Source: Halpernia humi
GTDB taxonomy: Bacteria > Bacteroidota > Bacteroidia > Flavobacteriales > Weeksellaceae
Reading direction: 5' to 3'
Length of the DNA: 64,000 nt
Assembly (NCBI RefSeq): GCF_900108025.1
Contig: NZ_FNUS01000005.1
Location: 186,001-250,000 of the forward strand
Shown piece after piece: positions 7,931 to 17,085 of this stretch (position 1 is the first letter of the stretch; the number at the start of each line of letters is the position of its first letter). The notes beneath the pieces are model-generated. The model was not told the origin of the DNA. It did no database searches and saw only the letters and a list, made by a program, of their open reading frames with translations. The translations under genes were made by a program, and so were the position numbers.

Positions 7931-9403
7931 TTACAACTCTTTCCGCAATCTTGCCACAGGAATATTCAGTTGTTCGCGGTATTTCGCAATCGTTCTACGT
8001 GCAATATTGTAGCCTTTTTCCTTTAATAATTTCACCAAAGCATCATCTGTGTGCGGTTTTCTCTTGCTTTCTTTATCGATGATATCCATTAGATGCGTTT
8101 TTATTTCTTTGGTAGAAACTTCTTCGCCGTCATCGTTTGTTAAACTATCTGAAAACAAATTTTTTAAATATAAAATTCCATTTGGTGTATCTGCATATTT
8201 GCTTTTCACAACACGCGAAATAGTTGAAATATCAAAACCAGTAATATCTGCAACATCCTTTAAAATCATAGGTTTTAATGATTTATCATCGCCCGTTAAA
8301 AAATAATCTTTTTGCAGGCTGATAATTGCATTAATGGTTTGCATCAAAGTATTTTGGCGCTGATTGATGGCATCGATATACCATTTTGCCGCATCTAATT
8401 TTTGCTTAATAAAAAGTGCTGCTTGCTTATGTTCTTTAGAATTTTTATCTTGTGAATAAGTACTTAAAATATCTTTATATTCGCTTGAAACTCGCAAATT
8501 TGGAGCATTTTTACTATTTAAAGTCGCCAAAACATCTGCCCCATTTTTTCCTTTTTCAATAATTTGAATTAAGAAATCTGGAATAATTTCTTGGTTGATC
8601 GTTACTGTTTGCGATTCAAAATTACCACCCACGCGTGGGGAAAGTTTTTCAATTTCTGTTAAAGCCGCCTTCAAATCTTCTTCAGAAATACCAAATTTCT
8701 GCATAATTTTTTGGTAATGCTTATTCGTCAAAGCATCAAATTGTGTTTTCAAAATATCGGCTGCCAAATGCACATTTTTATCGCCGGTGACACGTTTTTC
8801 AATTTGTAAAAGCAAACATTCTTGCAAATTTCGCGCGCCAACTCCAGCAGGTTCTAGTTTTTGTACATAGTTTTCTAAAATATCTTTTACTTTCTCTTGC
8901 GAGGTGTAAAGCCCTTGTGAAAAGGCCAAATCATCTACAATTGATTTTATTTCTCTGCGCAAATAGCCATCATTATCTAGATTGCCGATAAGATATTCTG
9001 CAATTTTTAAATCTTCTTCTTCTACAGAACTTAAGTGGATTTGTTCTAAAAGAGAACTATAAAGCGATTGTCCTTCTGTTAAAAGTGCCTGGCTATCGTA
9101 TTCTTCATCATCCGCTGAATAATTATTGGCCGTGGTTTTATATGCAGGTTCGTCATCAAAAATATATTCGTTTACATCAAAATCGGTGTCGATACTTTCA
9201 TTTCCTTCCTCGCTAAAATCTTCTTTTTCATGAAATTCTTCTTTATTGTCTTCTATCGCTTTTTCTAAAGCCGGGTTTTCTTCTAATTCACGTTCCAATT
9301 CTTCCTCAAACTCCATAGTGTGAAGCTGAATGAGTTTCATTAACTGAATCTGTTGAGGCGCTAATTTTTGCCCTAATTTTAATTGAAAATTTTGTTTTAA
9401 CAT
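7931..9403 (-). CDS. rpoN: RNA polymerase sigma-54 factor RpoN
   Basis: A 490-residue sigma-54 factor that directs RNA polymerase to -24/-12 promoters and depends on AAA+ enhancer-binding proteins. The Gln/Leu-rich region I starts 'LKQNFQLKLGQKLAPQQIQLMKLIQL', an acidic region II spans about 50-110, the core-binding domain follows, and the RpoN box ARRTIAKYRE is at 468-477 near the C-terminus. Length is normal. It converges with the acetyltransferase gene and is followed upstream on the same strand by a toxin-antitoxin pair. Confidence 0.95.
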   Translation of the reverse strand: MLKQNFQLKLGQKLAPQQIQLMKLIQLHTMEFEEELERELEENPALEKAIEDNKEEFHEKEDFSEEGNESIDTDFDVNEYIFDDEPAYKTTANNYSADDEEYDSQALLTEGQSLYSSLLEQIHLSSVEEEDLKIAEYLIGNLDNDGYLRREIKSIVDDLAFSQGLYTSQEKVKDILENYVQKLEPAGVGARNLQECLLLQIEKRVTGDKNVHLAADILKTQFDALTNKHYQKIMQKFGISEEDLKAALTEIEKLSPRVGGNFESQTVTINQEIIPDFLIQIIEKGKNGADVLATLNSKNAPNLRVSSEYKDILSTYSQDKNSKEHKQAALFIKQKLDAAKWYIDAINQRQNTLMQTINAIISLQKDYFLTGDDKSLKPMILKDVADITGFDISTISRVVKSKYADTPNGILYLKNLFSDSLTNDDGEEVSTKEIKTHLMDIIDKESKRKPHTDDALVKLLKEKGYNIARRTIAKYREQLNIPVARLRKEL

Positions 9404-9439
9404 ATTTTGTTTTCACTTTTGAAGTGAATTATTTCTGAA

Positions 9440-9739
9440 TTACTTGTCTATTTCTAAATTATTAGGATTTCTTCGGTTATCTCTAAATGCAACAATTAAT
9501 ATCAAATTATTTAAAATTTTATAATACATAGAAAAATTTTTAAGAATTAAAACCCTTCTAACTTCATAAAAATCAGTAATCTGCCCTAAAAATGGATTTT
9601 TAACAAGTAATTTTTCGAATCTTAATGATTCTTTGAAAATCTTCTTCGAATAAGTTTGCGACTTATTATGTTCAATCCAAAATTCCAAAGCAATTGCTCT
9701 CTGTTTAGAAGCCGTAACCGACCATTCTATTTGAAACAT
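9440..9739 (-). CDS. RelE/ParE-family toxin
   Basis: A 99-residue basic protein of the RelE/ParE superfamily. It starts 'FQIEWSVTASKQ', has a helical hairpin, then 'YEVRRVLILKNFSMYYKI' strands and ends with 'IVAFRDNRRNP', the usual C-terminal strand plus 'NRRNP' motif. The ATG at 9739 overlaps the antitoxin's end by 13 nt. This is a second, sequence-distinct toxin-antitoxin pair compared with that at 874-1427. Whether it cleaves mRNA or poisons gyrase is not visible. Confidence 0.75.
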   Translation of the reverse strand: MFQIEWSVTASKQRAIALEFWIEHNKSQTYSKKIFKESLRFEKLLVKNPFLGQITDFYEVRRVLILKNFSMYYKILNNLILIVAFRDNRRNPNNLEIDK

Positions 9740-9951
9740 TCTTCCGCCTCTTTTCTCGCTTCTTCACTTGAAATCACGTGTCCTGCGGCAATATCATCCA
9801 ATCCTTTTTGAATTAATTCTTTCTCAAAAGAAGTTAATTTTAATACTTCATCCTTTTTTGAAATTTCAAATTTAATCTTCAACTCTTTCAACAAATTTTC
9901 AATTAAATTTAATTGATTTTCAGATTCATTGTGTAAAATAATTGTGCTCAT
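9727..9951 (-). CDS. Antitoxin of a type II toxin-antitoxin pair
   Basis: A 74-residue protein upstream of and overlapping a RelE/ParE-like toxin. It is predicted helical and ends 'HVISSEEARKEAEECFK'; the 'G-x-V/I-I-S-x-E-E-A' motif is common in small Bacteroidota antitoxins paired with RelE/ParE toxins. The gene lies between asnS and rpoN, 34 nt after asnS, and could be read from the asnS promoter or its own. Assignment rests on gene pairing and this C-terminal motif. Confidence 0.7.
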   Translation of the reverse strand: MSTIILHNESENQLNLIENLLKELKIKFEISKKDEVLKLTSFEKELIQKGLDDIAAGHVISSEEARKEAEECFK

Positions 9952-9985
9952 CTTTTAAAATTTTTCTAAAGTTAAAAAACTATTT

Positions 9986-11434
9986 CTAAAATTCGGCGTT
10001 TTTCGGTGTTCTCGGGAAAGGAATTACATCTCTGATGTTCGTCATTCCTGTCACAAAAAGCACCAATCTTTCTAATCCTAAACCAAATCCAGCATGCGGC
10101 ACAGAACCAAATTTCCGAGTATCGAGATACCACCAAAGTTCTTTTTCGTCCACGTGCATTTCTTTCATTTTTGCTTTTAAGATGTTTAATCTTTCTTCTC
10201 TTTGCGAACCTCCAATTATTTCGCCAATTCCAGGGAATAAAACATCCATCGCCGCTACTGTTTTTCCGTCGTCATTTTGGCGCATATAAAAGGCTTTGAT
10301 GTCTTTTGGATAATCAAATAAAACTACCGGGCTTTCAAAATGTTTTTCCACAAGAAATCTTTCGTGTTCCGACTGTAAATCTGTGCCCCAATTTTCTACT
10401 GGAAACTGAAATTTTCCTTTTTTATTTTCTTTAGAATTCATTAAAATCTCAATTGCTTCTGTATAACTTACACGTTTGAAACGTTTTGCGATTACATTTT
10501 CTAACTTTTCTATTAAGCCTTCTTTGGCTCGGTCTTTCTCTGGTTTTTGTTTTTGCTCTTCGCTAAATCTTTTATCTAAAAACTCTAAATCATCTTTACA
10601 ATTATCCAAAACATATTGAATCACATATTTTAAAAAATCTTCAGCCAGATCGATATTATCTTCTAAATCATTAAACGCTACTTCGGGTTCTACCATCCAA
10701 AATTCCGCTAAATGGCGTGTGGTATTAGAATTCTCTGCCCTGAAAGTTGGGCCAAAAGTATAAATCCTGCCCAATCCCATTGAAGCAGTTTCACCTTCAA
10801 GCTGACCAGAAACCGTTAAATTTGTTTTTCTGCCAAAGAAATCTTGTTCGAAATCTACTTCTCCTTCTTCGTTTTTTGGCAAATTATTTAAATCGAAATT
10901 GCTTACGCCAAACATTTCGCCCGCTCCTTCAGCATCTGCACCCGTGATAATTGGCGTGTTTAAATAAAAGAATTGGTTTTGGTTAAAATACTGGTGAATC
11001 GCAAAACTCACAGAATGACGAATTCTAAAAATAGCACCAAAAAGATTGGTTCGAAAACGCAAATGCGCTTGCTCGCGTAGTTTTTCTAAACTATGTTTTT
11101 TGGGTTGAAGAATAGTCGTTTGCATTTCTTCAAAAAAATTATCGCCAAGAATTTCTATTTTTTTTGCTAAAATCTCAATGCTTTGTCCGGCGCCTTGGCT
11201 CTCCACCAACTCGCCAGTTATTTTTAAAGAACTTGCGGTATTTATATTTTTAATTAAATCTTCACTGAATTCTTCGAAATTAACAACGATTTGCAAATTA
11301 TTAATTGTAGAACCGTCGTTCAGCGCAATAAATCGATTAGAACGAAATGCACGAACCCAACCAAAAACGGTAATATCATGGTGAATTAATTTTTTATAAT
11401 CTCCTAAAAGTTCTTTTATTGTTGTTTTTTCCAT
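9986..11434 (-). CDS. asnS: Asparaginyl-tRNA synthetase
   Basis: A 482-residue class IIb aminoacyl-tRNA synthetase that charges tRNA-Asn. The N-terminal OB-fold anticodon-binding domain covers about 1-110 ('[15 protein letters not shown]'). The catalytic core carries motif 2 '[21 protein letters not shown]' and motif 3 '[15 protein letters not shown]' close to the C-terminus. The Asn-type 'QHL'-less active site and the length fit AsnS rather than AspS. A TATATTTG element upstream (minus strand, 11495-11502) is a possible promoter -7 box. Confidence 0.96.
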   Translation of the reverse strand: MEKTTIKELLGDYKKLIHHDITVFGWVRAFRSNRFIALNDGSTINNLQIVVNFEEFSEDLIKNINTASSLKITGELVESQGAGQSIEILAKKIEILGDNFFEEMQTTILQPKKHSLEKLREQAHLRFRTNLFGAIFRIRHSVSFAIHQYFNQNQFFYLNTPIITGADAEGAGEMFGVSNFDLNNLPKNEEGEVDFEQDFFGRKTNLTVSGQLEGETASMGLGRIYTFGPTFRAENSNTTRHLAEFWMVEPEVAFNDLEDNIDLAEDFLKYVIQYVLDNCKDDLEFLDKRFSEEQKQKPEKDRAKEGLIEKLENVIAKRFKRVSYTEAIEILMNSKENKKGKFQFPVENWGTDLQSEHERFLVEKHFESPVVLFDYPKDIKAFYMRQNDDGKTVAAMDVLFPGIGEIIGGSQREERLNILKAKMKEMHVDEKELWWYLDTRKFGSVPHAGFGLGLERLVLFVTGMTNIRDVIPFPRTPKNAEF

Positions 11435-11617
11435 TAGTTTTAAAAATATTTTAGATCTTCAATTAAGGTGATTTTTGCCTTAAATGAAGAGTTACAAATA
11501 TAACAAAAAATGGCGTAATTATTGATGAAGGGGGATTTTTTGAAGAAAATTAAACTTTCTCGGATTTTTGAAAATTACTATTTAATTTCTAGAAAGTTAA
11601 GAAATTAAATCAATCAC

Positions 11618-12169
11618 TTATTCAATTTGTGACCAATTAATATCTGGAAATTTTTCTTCAAACCTAGGAATATCTCTTTGTTGCAAAAAATTTTGAACAA
11701 CTTTTTTATTTCTATAGTCTAAATAAATTTCGCCAACGTAAGTTATTTTTCCAGGCTGAACTGTAAATGGAAAATTAATTTCTAATCCTCCGCTTGATGT
11801 GTAAAAACCACCATTTTCAAAAAGTGAAACCAAATTAAAAAAATAATTTCCGGGAGGCTTTTTAAAGGCAAAATAATAAACACCTTTTTCTCCATCAAAA
11901 AAATCTGGTTTCAATTTCATAGAAACCATCTGCTCTGGAACAATCCAAACTCTATTTTTTATTGTAAGTTTTTCATTACCATCTACTGATTTATGCCATA
12001 AACCGTAACCGTTAAAAATAGGTTTTTCATTCTTGATTGAAAAGGCTCCAATTACCATTCCTTCTTCGCTAGAAAAATTAAAATTTTCGGCAATTTTTGA
12101 AGAAGGTAAATTTGCGCAATTGAAAAGTAAAATGAGAATTGGAAGTAAAATATAAATTTTTAATTTCAT
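11618..12169 (-). CDS. Putative lipoprotein of unknown function
   Basis: A 183-residue protein with a lipoprotein signal: hydrophobic 'ILLPILILLFNC', cysteine 18 followed by ANLPSSK. The mature part looks all-beta with no motif I recognise; segments such as 'KKPPGNYFFNLVSLFENGG' and 'TVQPGKITYVGEIYLDYR' suggest a beta-sandwich domain exposed in the periplasm or on the outer membrane. It is a single gene between asnS and rimM, with a TACATTTG box just upstream. Function unknown. Confidence 0.75.
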   Translation of the reverse strand: MKLKIYILLPILILLFNCANLPSSKIAENFNFSSEEGMVIGAFSIKNEKPIFNGYGLWHKSVDGNEKLTIKNRVWIVPEQMVSMKLKPDFFDGEKGVYYFAFKKPPGNYFFNLVSLFENGGFYTSSGGLEINFPFTVQPGKITYVGEIYLDYRNKKVVQNFLQQRDIPRFEEKFPDINWSQIE

Positions 12170-12212
12170 AATTTTATTTCAAATGTAATAAAAATTATGT
12201 TACTAAAAATCT

Positions 12213-12755
12213 TTACTCGTCCTTTTTAGAATTAATCAAATACACATCCAAAAGTCCTTCTGGAACTTGCATTTTGATGAATTTTTCTTCGCGGTTGACA
12301 TCTAAAATCCAATCTTTTATAACAGGAATAATGACTTCTTTACCGTTGAGATTTAAAATAAAATAATGCTGCGTGATGGAATCGTTGATTTCTTTTATGA
12401 TGCCGCAATTTTGGTCGTTTTCGTCTTTAATTTCAAAACCAATTACTTCGTGGTAATAGAATTTTTTGCCAGAGAGTGGCGGCAAAGTTTCCATTGGGAG
12501 GAACACGTTTCTGCCAATACTTTGATCAACCAAAGCCTCTGTAGAGTTTTTAAAAGAAAGATTGAGCGTATCTCTTTTTGAGTAGCCCAATTTATCAATA
12601 AAAAAAGGAACCAATAATCCGTTGATTTCAACGAATATTGATTCCAAATTTCTATAAAATTCCGGTTGGTCAGTGTCCATTTTCAGGATCACATTTCCGA
12701 CCAGACCGTGTCTGCGGGTAATTTTGCCTAAAAAATAGCAATCTTCTTTCCGCAT
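12213..12755 (-). CDS. rimM: Ribosome maturation factor RimM
   Basis: A 180-residue 16S rRNA processing factor that assists assembly of the 30S head. N-terminal beta-barrel domain with 'YFLGKITRRHGLVGNVILKM' and C-terminal PRC barrel with 'FYYHEVIGFEI' and 'IPVIKDWILDVNREEKFIKMQVPEGLL', the family's closing signature. It is 10 nt downstream of rpsP on minus, matching the conserved rpsP-rimM pair, and is probably cotranscribed with it. Confidence 0.95.
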   Translation of the reverse strand: MRKEDCYFLGKITRRHGLVGNVILKMDTDQPEFYRNLESIFVEINGLLVPFFIDKLGYSKRDTLNLSFKNSTEALVDQSIGRNVFLPMETLPPLSGKKFYYHEVIGFEIKDENDQNCGIIKEINDSITQHYFILNLNGKEVIIPVIKDWILDVNREEKFIKMQVPEGLLDVYLINSKKDE

Positions 12756-12765
12756 CTTGGTATTG

Positions 12766-13386
12766 TTATGCTTTTGCGTCTTCTGCTCCTTCTTCAGTTG
12801 GAGTTTCTTCTACTTTTGCTTCTGCAACAACTTCTTCAACAGGAGCGTTTGCTGCCTCTTCTTCAGCGGCTTTTGCGTCTGCTGCTGCTTTTTCTTCAGC
12901 GGCTTTTGCATCTGCTTCTGCTTTTGCATCTGCTTCAACTTTCGCTGCAGCATCCAATCTATTTTGATTTACTTTTGCTTCTGCTTCTAATGCTGCTTTT
13001 TTAGCATCTGCTTTAGATTGAGATAAGTTAGATTTTTTACCTTCAACTTGTTTGGCTTTTTCTTCTAACCAAGTGTTAAATTTTTTGTCTGCTTCGGCTT
13101 CATCAAAAGCACCTTTTGCAACGCCTCCAAGAAGGTGTTTTTTGTACATCGCACCTTTGTAAGAAAGAATTGCTCTTGCTGTGTCGGTTGGTTGTGCGCC
13201 GTTATTCAACCATTTTACGGCTGCATCTACGTCTAATTCAATAGTTGCAGGATTGGTAACTGGATTATAAGTCCCGATTTTTTCAATCAATCTACCATCT
13301 CTTCTTGCTCTTGCATCTGCAACAACGATGTGGAAAAAAGGTTTGCCTTTTTTACCGTGTCTTTGTAATCTAATTTTTACTGACAT
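12766..13386 (-). CDS. rpsP: 30S ribosomal protein S16 with long Ala/Glu/Lys tail
   Basis: A small-subunit ribosomal protein. Residues 1-80 are canonical S16 (starts '[24 protein letters not shown]', with '[14 protein letters not shown]'-like and '[16 protein letters not shown]' segments). Residues 115-206 are a low-complexity extension of repeated [12 protein letters not shown]-type units ending in an acidic '[24 protein letters not shown]'. E. coli S16 is about 82 residues. Extended S16 is known in Bacteroidota, but the tail here is long and repetitive. It precedes rimM and has a strong promoter match upstream. Confidence 0.96.
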   Translation of the reverse strand: MSVKIRLQRHGKKGKPFFHIVVADARARRDGRLIEKIGTYNPVTNPATIELDVDAAVKWLNNGAQPTDTARAILSYKGAMYKKHLLGGVAKGAFDEAEADKKFNTWLEEKAKQVEGKKSNLSQSKADAKKAALEAEAKVNQNRLDAAAKVEADAKAEADAKAAEEKAAADAKAAEEEAANAPVEEVVAEAKVEETPTEEGAEDAKA

Positions 13387-13432
13387 ATTAAGTTTAGTTT
13401 GTGGGAACTCGTCCCGTTATTTATTAAGTGCG

Positions 13433-13461
13433 CAAAGATAAGAAAAAATTGCGTTTTACAA
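13433..13461 (-). promoter_or_regulatory. Predicted promoter of rpsP-rimM
   Basis: On minus, TTG (13459-13461), an 18-nt spacer and TATCTTTG (13433-13440) match the Bacteroidota sigma-ABfr consensus. It would give a leader of roughly 40 nt before the rpsP ATG, consistent with a highly expressed ribosomal gene. Confidence 0.6.
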
Positions 13462-13602
13462 ACATTAAATTACAAGAATTTTTTAACCACAAAAGATTCA
13501 AAAATATTTTCCATCAAAGTTTTAAAAGATGTGATTTAAAGTAAAAAAATTGCTCGAAATTTATAAGTCTTTTAGTTCTTTTTAAAATCAAAGGTATAAA
13601 GT

Positions 13603-14739
13603 TTACAAAACTTTTTTTCTATCTCGTAAATTGGTCATTGGAAGTTCAAAATATTTGTATAAAAGTAGAGAAAATAGAAAGGTTAGAAACCAGAATAAAA
13701 TAAATTTAATGGGTAAAATCAAGTTATAATTGTGGTGCAAAGCGGTTGTTAGATCAATCTTTTTAATAATCCAATAATAAATTAAACTAAAATTAAGAAG
13801 ATACATGGAATATGAAATTAAACTGGTGTAAGTAATTGCTTTAAAAATAACGCCCGAACCTTTTTTCACACTACTCAAATACGGAATTAAAAATAAAGTT
13901 GCAGTTGCGAAAACGGAATAAGAAAATACATTTTCATAAATTGGAATTGTCGCAAAATCGATTAAAATTTTATTTAAAAGATGAAGAATTATACCTAAAA
14001 TAAAAAACTGAATTCTATATTTAAACCAATTTTTTTGATAATAAAAATAAAAAAAAGCACCTAAAACGCCATACATAATATTATCGAAACGGCTGATGAT
14101 ACTCAATTCTAAATTTAAACCAAAATGTACGAAGCGGTAATATCTTATAATTGTACCCAAAAACATAATTAGAACGGCAATGGCCAAAATTGAGTTTTTC
14201 GTTTTAAATTTAAACAGTTGAACAAAAATAAAAAGCAAAATTGGAACAAATGCATAAAACCATTCCTCTATCGTAATACTCCAAGATTCTGAAAAAAAAT
14301 CGGGCGGATTTGTTAAAATATTTTGGGAGAAGATTAAATATTTTGGGAAAACTAAAATCTTAAAATTAGGATTAGAAAAAAGGGCAAGAATTAAATTTAA
14401 AAAAAGTACTAAATAGTAAGCGGGCAAGGTTCTGAACCATCTTCGTTTCCAAAACCCAAATAATAATTTATGGTTGAAACCTTTATTATGAATGATTTTT
14501 ATAAGAATACCACCGATTAGAAAACCACTTAAAACAAAAAATATCCCGACGCCATCAAAATAGATTAAATTAATAAAATGCGTGATTTTTATAGGCAAAA
14601 TATATTTGCTGTGTTGAACTAATACAAATAAAATAGCAATTGCGCGCAAAATATCTAAACCATAAACTCTATTATGCTGAAGATCTAATTTTAAAAAACC
14701 TTTAATTTTTTGGCCAATATTTGGTAAAGATTTATTCAT
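13603..14739 (-). CDS. Acyltransferase family 3 (OafA/YrhL-like) membrane protein
   Basis: A 378-residue polytopic membrane protein with about ten hydrophobic spans. The N-terminal 'GLDILRAIAILFVLVQHSKYI' has the catalytic-type histidine of acyltransferase family 3, and 'GVGIFFVLSGFLIGGIL' follows, with 'RRWFRTLPAYYLVL' after it. These enzymes transfer acyl groups (often acetyl) to extracytoplasmic sugars of LPS, capsule or peptidoglycan. The substrate is not visible here. An ATG at 14739 is preferred over the TTG one codon earlier. It is a single gene between rpsP and a nitroreductase. Confidence 0.85.
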   Translation of the reverse strand: MNKSLPNIGQKIKGFLKLDLQHNRVYGLDILRAIAILFVLVQHSKYILPIKITHFINLIYFDGVGIFFVLSGFLIGGILIKIIHNKGFNHKLLFGFWKRRWFRTLPAYYLVLFLNLILALFSNPNFKILVFPKYLIFSQNILTNPPDFFSESWSITIEEWFYAFVPILLFIFVQLFKFKTKNSILAIAVLIMFLGTIIRYYRFVHFGLNLELSIISRFDNIMYGVLGAFFYFYYQKNWFKYRIQFFILGIILHLLNKILIDFATIPIYENVFSYSVFATATLFLIPYLSSVKKGSGVIFKAITYTSLISYSMYLLNFSLIYYWIIKKIDLTTALHHNYNLILPIKFILFWFLTFLFSLLLYKYFELPMTNLRDRKKVL

Positions 14740-14820
14740 CAATTGTATTTTTGATATAAAACTGTTGACAATTTTTGCAGAGCAGTTTACTTCTTTTAAG
14801 ACAATAATTTTATTTTAATT

Positions 14821-15339
14821 TTAGTAAACAGCAATTTTCCCTACATAAAATAAGCCGATGCATTTTTGGTTTTCTTCTAATTCTAGAAATTTTCCTAATT
14901 CGTCTTTCACAGCGGGCGTACTCCAATAGCAACCGATTTGCAGTGCCGTGCAAGTGAGATACATATTTTGCACCGCCATTGCTGTTGCCGCGATTTCTTC
15001 CCATTCGGGCAAAAGACCACTGAAATTAACAGATATGGCAATTACTGCTGCAGATTTTTTTACTTTCTCTTGAATTTCTAAATATTTTTTTTCTAAAAAA
15101 TTTTCCTTTGTTGTTCCGTTTTTGTAGAGTTCGGCCATTTCTTCTCCTAAAACATCTTTATCTAGATTTTGAAAAATCTTAAAACGCCAAGGTTTGGTTT
15201 TTTTGTGATTAGGCGCAAATTGTGCCGAATACAGAATCTGATCTATTATCTCTTCATCTATCTCTTCTTGTAAAAAATCTTTTGGATAATAACTTTTTCT
15301 ATTTTCTATTATCTTTTTTAATATTTCAATTTCTTCCAT
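14821..15339 (-). CDS. Nitroreductase-family oxidoreductase
   Basis: A 172-residue FMN-dependent oxidoreductase. 'IIENRKSYYPKDF' at the N-terminus is the nitroreductase R-[RS]-[ST]-x-R/Y phosphate-binding start, 'APNHKKTKPWRF' matches the N-H-x-x-x-x-P-W-R motif, and 'GCYWSTP' plus 'CIGLFYVGK' complete the fold. The short length fits the YdjA/NfsA-like minimal form. Physiological substrate unknown. A TATTTTTG box is just upstream on minus. Confidence 0.82.
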   Translation of the reverse strand: MEEIEILKKIIENRKSYYPKDFLQEEIDEEIIDQILYSAQFAPNHKKTKPWRFKIFQNLDKDVLGEEMAELYKNGTTKENFLEKKYLEIQEKVKKSAAVIAISVNFSGLLPEWEEIAATAMAVQNMYLTCTALQIGCYWSTPAVKDELGKFLELEENQKCIGLFYVGKIAVY

Positions 15340-15410
15340 AACTAATATAAGTACACAAAAATAGGCAAAAGAAAACTTCTGCCTATTTTTAAAATACTAT
15401 TTTTTAAAAT

Positions 15411-16148
15411 TTAATCTTGAAAAGATTTTTTATTTTCGATAAGAGAACCGTGTACTAAAGCAGCAAAAATACCACCCAAAACTGGAGCAAGCAAAAACAA
15501 CCAAAGCTGAGAAAGCGCTGCGCCACCCGCAAAAATTGCTGGCCCAATGCTTCTCGCAGGATTCACAGAAACACCTGTGATTTTTATGCCTACAATATGT
15601 ATTAAAGTTAAAGATAAACCAATCGCAATACCTGCAAAACCACCATGAATATTTTTGGTAGAAGTAGAACCTAAAATCACCAAAAGGAAAATGAAAGTAA
15701 AAATAAATTCTGCAATAAACGCTGCAGTGGTATTAAATTCCCCCAAATAGCCAGTTCCCCAGCCGTTTGCACCTAAAGCCCAAGGTCCCAATTCGTAACC
15801 GCCAATTTTGTTGGTAACAATTAAATATAAAATGCCCGAACCTACGATTGCGCCTGCTATTTGTGCCACGACATAAAGAGCCGCTTCTTTGGCTTTCATC
15901 CTACCAGCGACTACCATTGCGATTGATATGGCAGGATTTATATGGCATCCTGAAATATGACCGATCGCGTAAACCATTGCAAGAACACTTAAGCCAAAAG
16001 CGAAAGAAATCCCTAAAAGTCCTACGCCGCTTACATCTGTGAGCCCTGAATTTGAGGCCGCAACAACAGCGCTTCCGCAACCCATAAGAACAAGAACCAT
16101 CGTGCCCAATAATTCTGCTGATAATTTTGAAGTTAATGATACATTCAT
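15411..16148 (-). CDS. Aquaporin (MIP family), AqpZ-like
   Basis: A 245-residue membrane channel with six spans and the two half-helix NPA motifs: 'SGCHINPAISIAM' near residue 70 and 'TGVSVNPARSIGP' near residue 200. The second NPA is followed by R, as in all aquaporins, and the selectivity-filter histidine region 'IHIVGIKI' fits a water-specific channel (AqpZ) rather than a glycerol facilitator. The N-terminal 'KLSAELLGTMVLVLMGCGSAV' is typical of AqpZ. It probably adjusts water flux under osmotic shock. Confidence 0.92.
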   Translation of the reverse strand: MNVSLTSKLSAELLGTMVLVLMGCGSAVVAASNSGLTDVSGVGLLGISFAFGLSVLAMVYAIGHISGCHINPAISIAMVVAGRMKAKEAALYVVAQIAGAIVGSGILYLIVTNKIGGYELGPWALGANGWGTGYLGEFNTTAAFIAEFIFTFIFLLVILGSTSTKNIHGGFAGIAIGLSLTLIHIVGIKITGVSVNPARSIGPAIFAGGAALSQLWLFLLAPVLGGIFAALVHGSLIENKKSFQD

Positions 16149-16239
16149 GTTTTCTAATGTTTTTTAATTAAATTATTAAACAAAAATACTTTTTTTGGGG
16201 AATAATTTAAAAATTATAGATATTTATCTACAAATTTTA

Positions 16240-16689
16240 TTAGAAAATCATTTCAATAGTTTGGCTAATATTATTTAAGACGAAAGAATCACCGGCATTT
16301 TTACCTTTCATTATCTGCGCCATCGGACTTATTTCTGAAATCGCATAAAAGCGATCGCCTTCAAAGAAAAACTCACCCAATCCGACTGAAATATAAAATC
16401 TGGCCTTATTGGTAATAACGATTGCGCCAAGCTTTACAATATTCGTAGAATTATTTATCACTTTGGCCATATCTCTTCGCAATCCGTTTAAGAACGCCTG
16501 TTGCTTTTGCAATTGGTAAATTTCTGCTTGCATTTCTTCTCGAATAGAATCATATTTTGCCGTTTTTTTTACTTCGCGGCTGGCTTCTAAAGTGAATTCA
16601 AGGAAGCGGCTTTGCCTTTCAGTTTTTTCTTTAATAATACTAAGCACAAAGTCTCTAACTTCATTTTTTATAATCGTTTTCTGCTGCAT
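16240..16689 (-). CDS. GreA/GreB-like transcript cleavage factor homologue
   Basis: A 149-residue protein. The N-terminal half is a basic coiled coil ('ESLEASREVKKTAKYDSIREEMQAEIYQLQKQQ'-like, about 30-85). The C-terminal half ends 'ISPMAQIMKGKNAGDSFVLN', which matches the 'SP(L/I)GxAL(L/M)GKxxGD' core of GreA/GreB C-terminal FKBP-like domains. Flavobacterial members are often mislabelled '3-oxoacyl-ACP synthase'. I infer it binds the RNA polymerase secondary channel, but the acidic tip residues of true Gre factors are not clearly conserved. Confidence 0.7.
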   Translation of the reverse strand: MQQKTIIKNEVRDFVLSIIKEKTERQSRFLEFTLEASREVKKTAKYDSIREEMQAEIYQLQKQQAFLNGLRRDMAKVINNSTNIVKLGAIVITNKARFYISVGLGEFFFEGDRFYAISEISPMAQIMKGKNAGDSFVLNNISQTIEMIF

Positions 16690-16749
16690 AATTGAAATTC
16701 GTTTAGAAATTCGTTCATTTAAAAAAAAATTACAAACCTGCGAAAATTT

Positions 16750-16858
16750 GCGCCCCAGCCTGAATGGAGCTCTTTTTTATAATTTTTTTTAAAGCGTAAA
16801 TATATTTAAAAAAATTATAAAAAAAGCGGGAATGGAGGATGGAAAAAGGCGCCCAAAA
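16750..16858. other. Long imperfect hairpin, candidate structured RNA or repeat element
   Basis: An A+T-rich arm at 16773-16793 (TTTTTTATAATT..AAA) pairs with 16805-16825 almost perfectly, differing by one base in the length of the A/T run, around an 11-nt loop. Outside it, GCGCC at 16750-16754 can pair with GGCGC at 16848-16852, and both flanks carry a GAATGGAG word. It resembles conserved intergenic elements of this class as I remember them. Function is unknown and strand is undecided. Confidence 0.5.
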
Positions 16859-17085
16859 TATTCTAACTAAAAATACCATTGGCTTCTGCAACAAATTTAA
16901 AATCATTCTTACGGTTTTGGCTGTATTTCTAATTTTAATATTGGGTTTTGTGATTTTCCAAGCGTTAAATGCTAAAGATTTTTATAATTGTGATGTAAAA
17001 AAAAATAATTGATGAAAGTGGCGAAAAAAATCATTTACTGCAAGATGCTGTTTACCAAAAGAGAACGCTACTTGCGGAAGTTTGA
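16839..17085 (+). pseudogene. Small single-span membrane protein, apparently frameshifted in an A9 run
   Basis: From ATG 16839 the frame encodes 57 residues to a TGA at 17010-17012, with one hydrophobic span (KIILTVLAVFLILILGFVIF). The frame breaks right after a run of nine A at 16997-17005. With eight A it would continue as KKIIDESGEKNHLLQDAVY... to a TGA at 17083-17085, about 81 residues, a protein-like sequence. A second ATG at 17012 opens a 36-residue ORF overlapping the stop. It could be an error, a real pseudogene or a slippage-controlled gene. No homologue is recognised. Confidence 0.4.

Noticed and set aside
12757-13004. Cys/Phe- and Leu-rich ORFs opposite rpsP
   Set aside because: They are artefacts of the repetitive Ala/Glu codons in the S16 tail read on the other strand.
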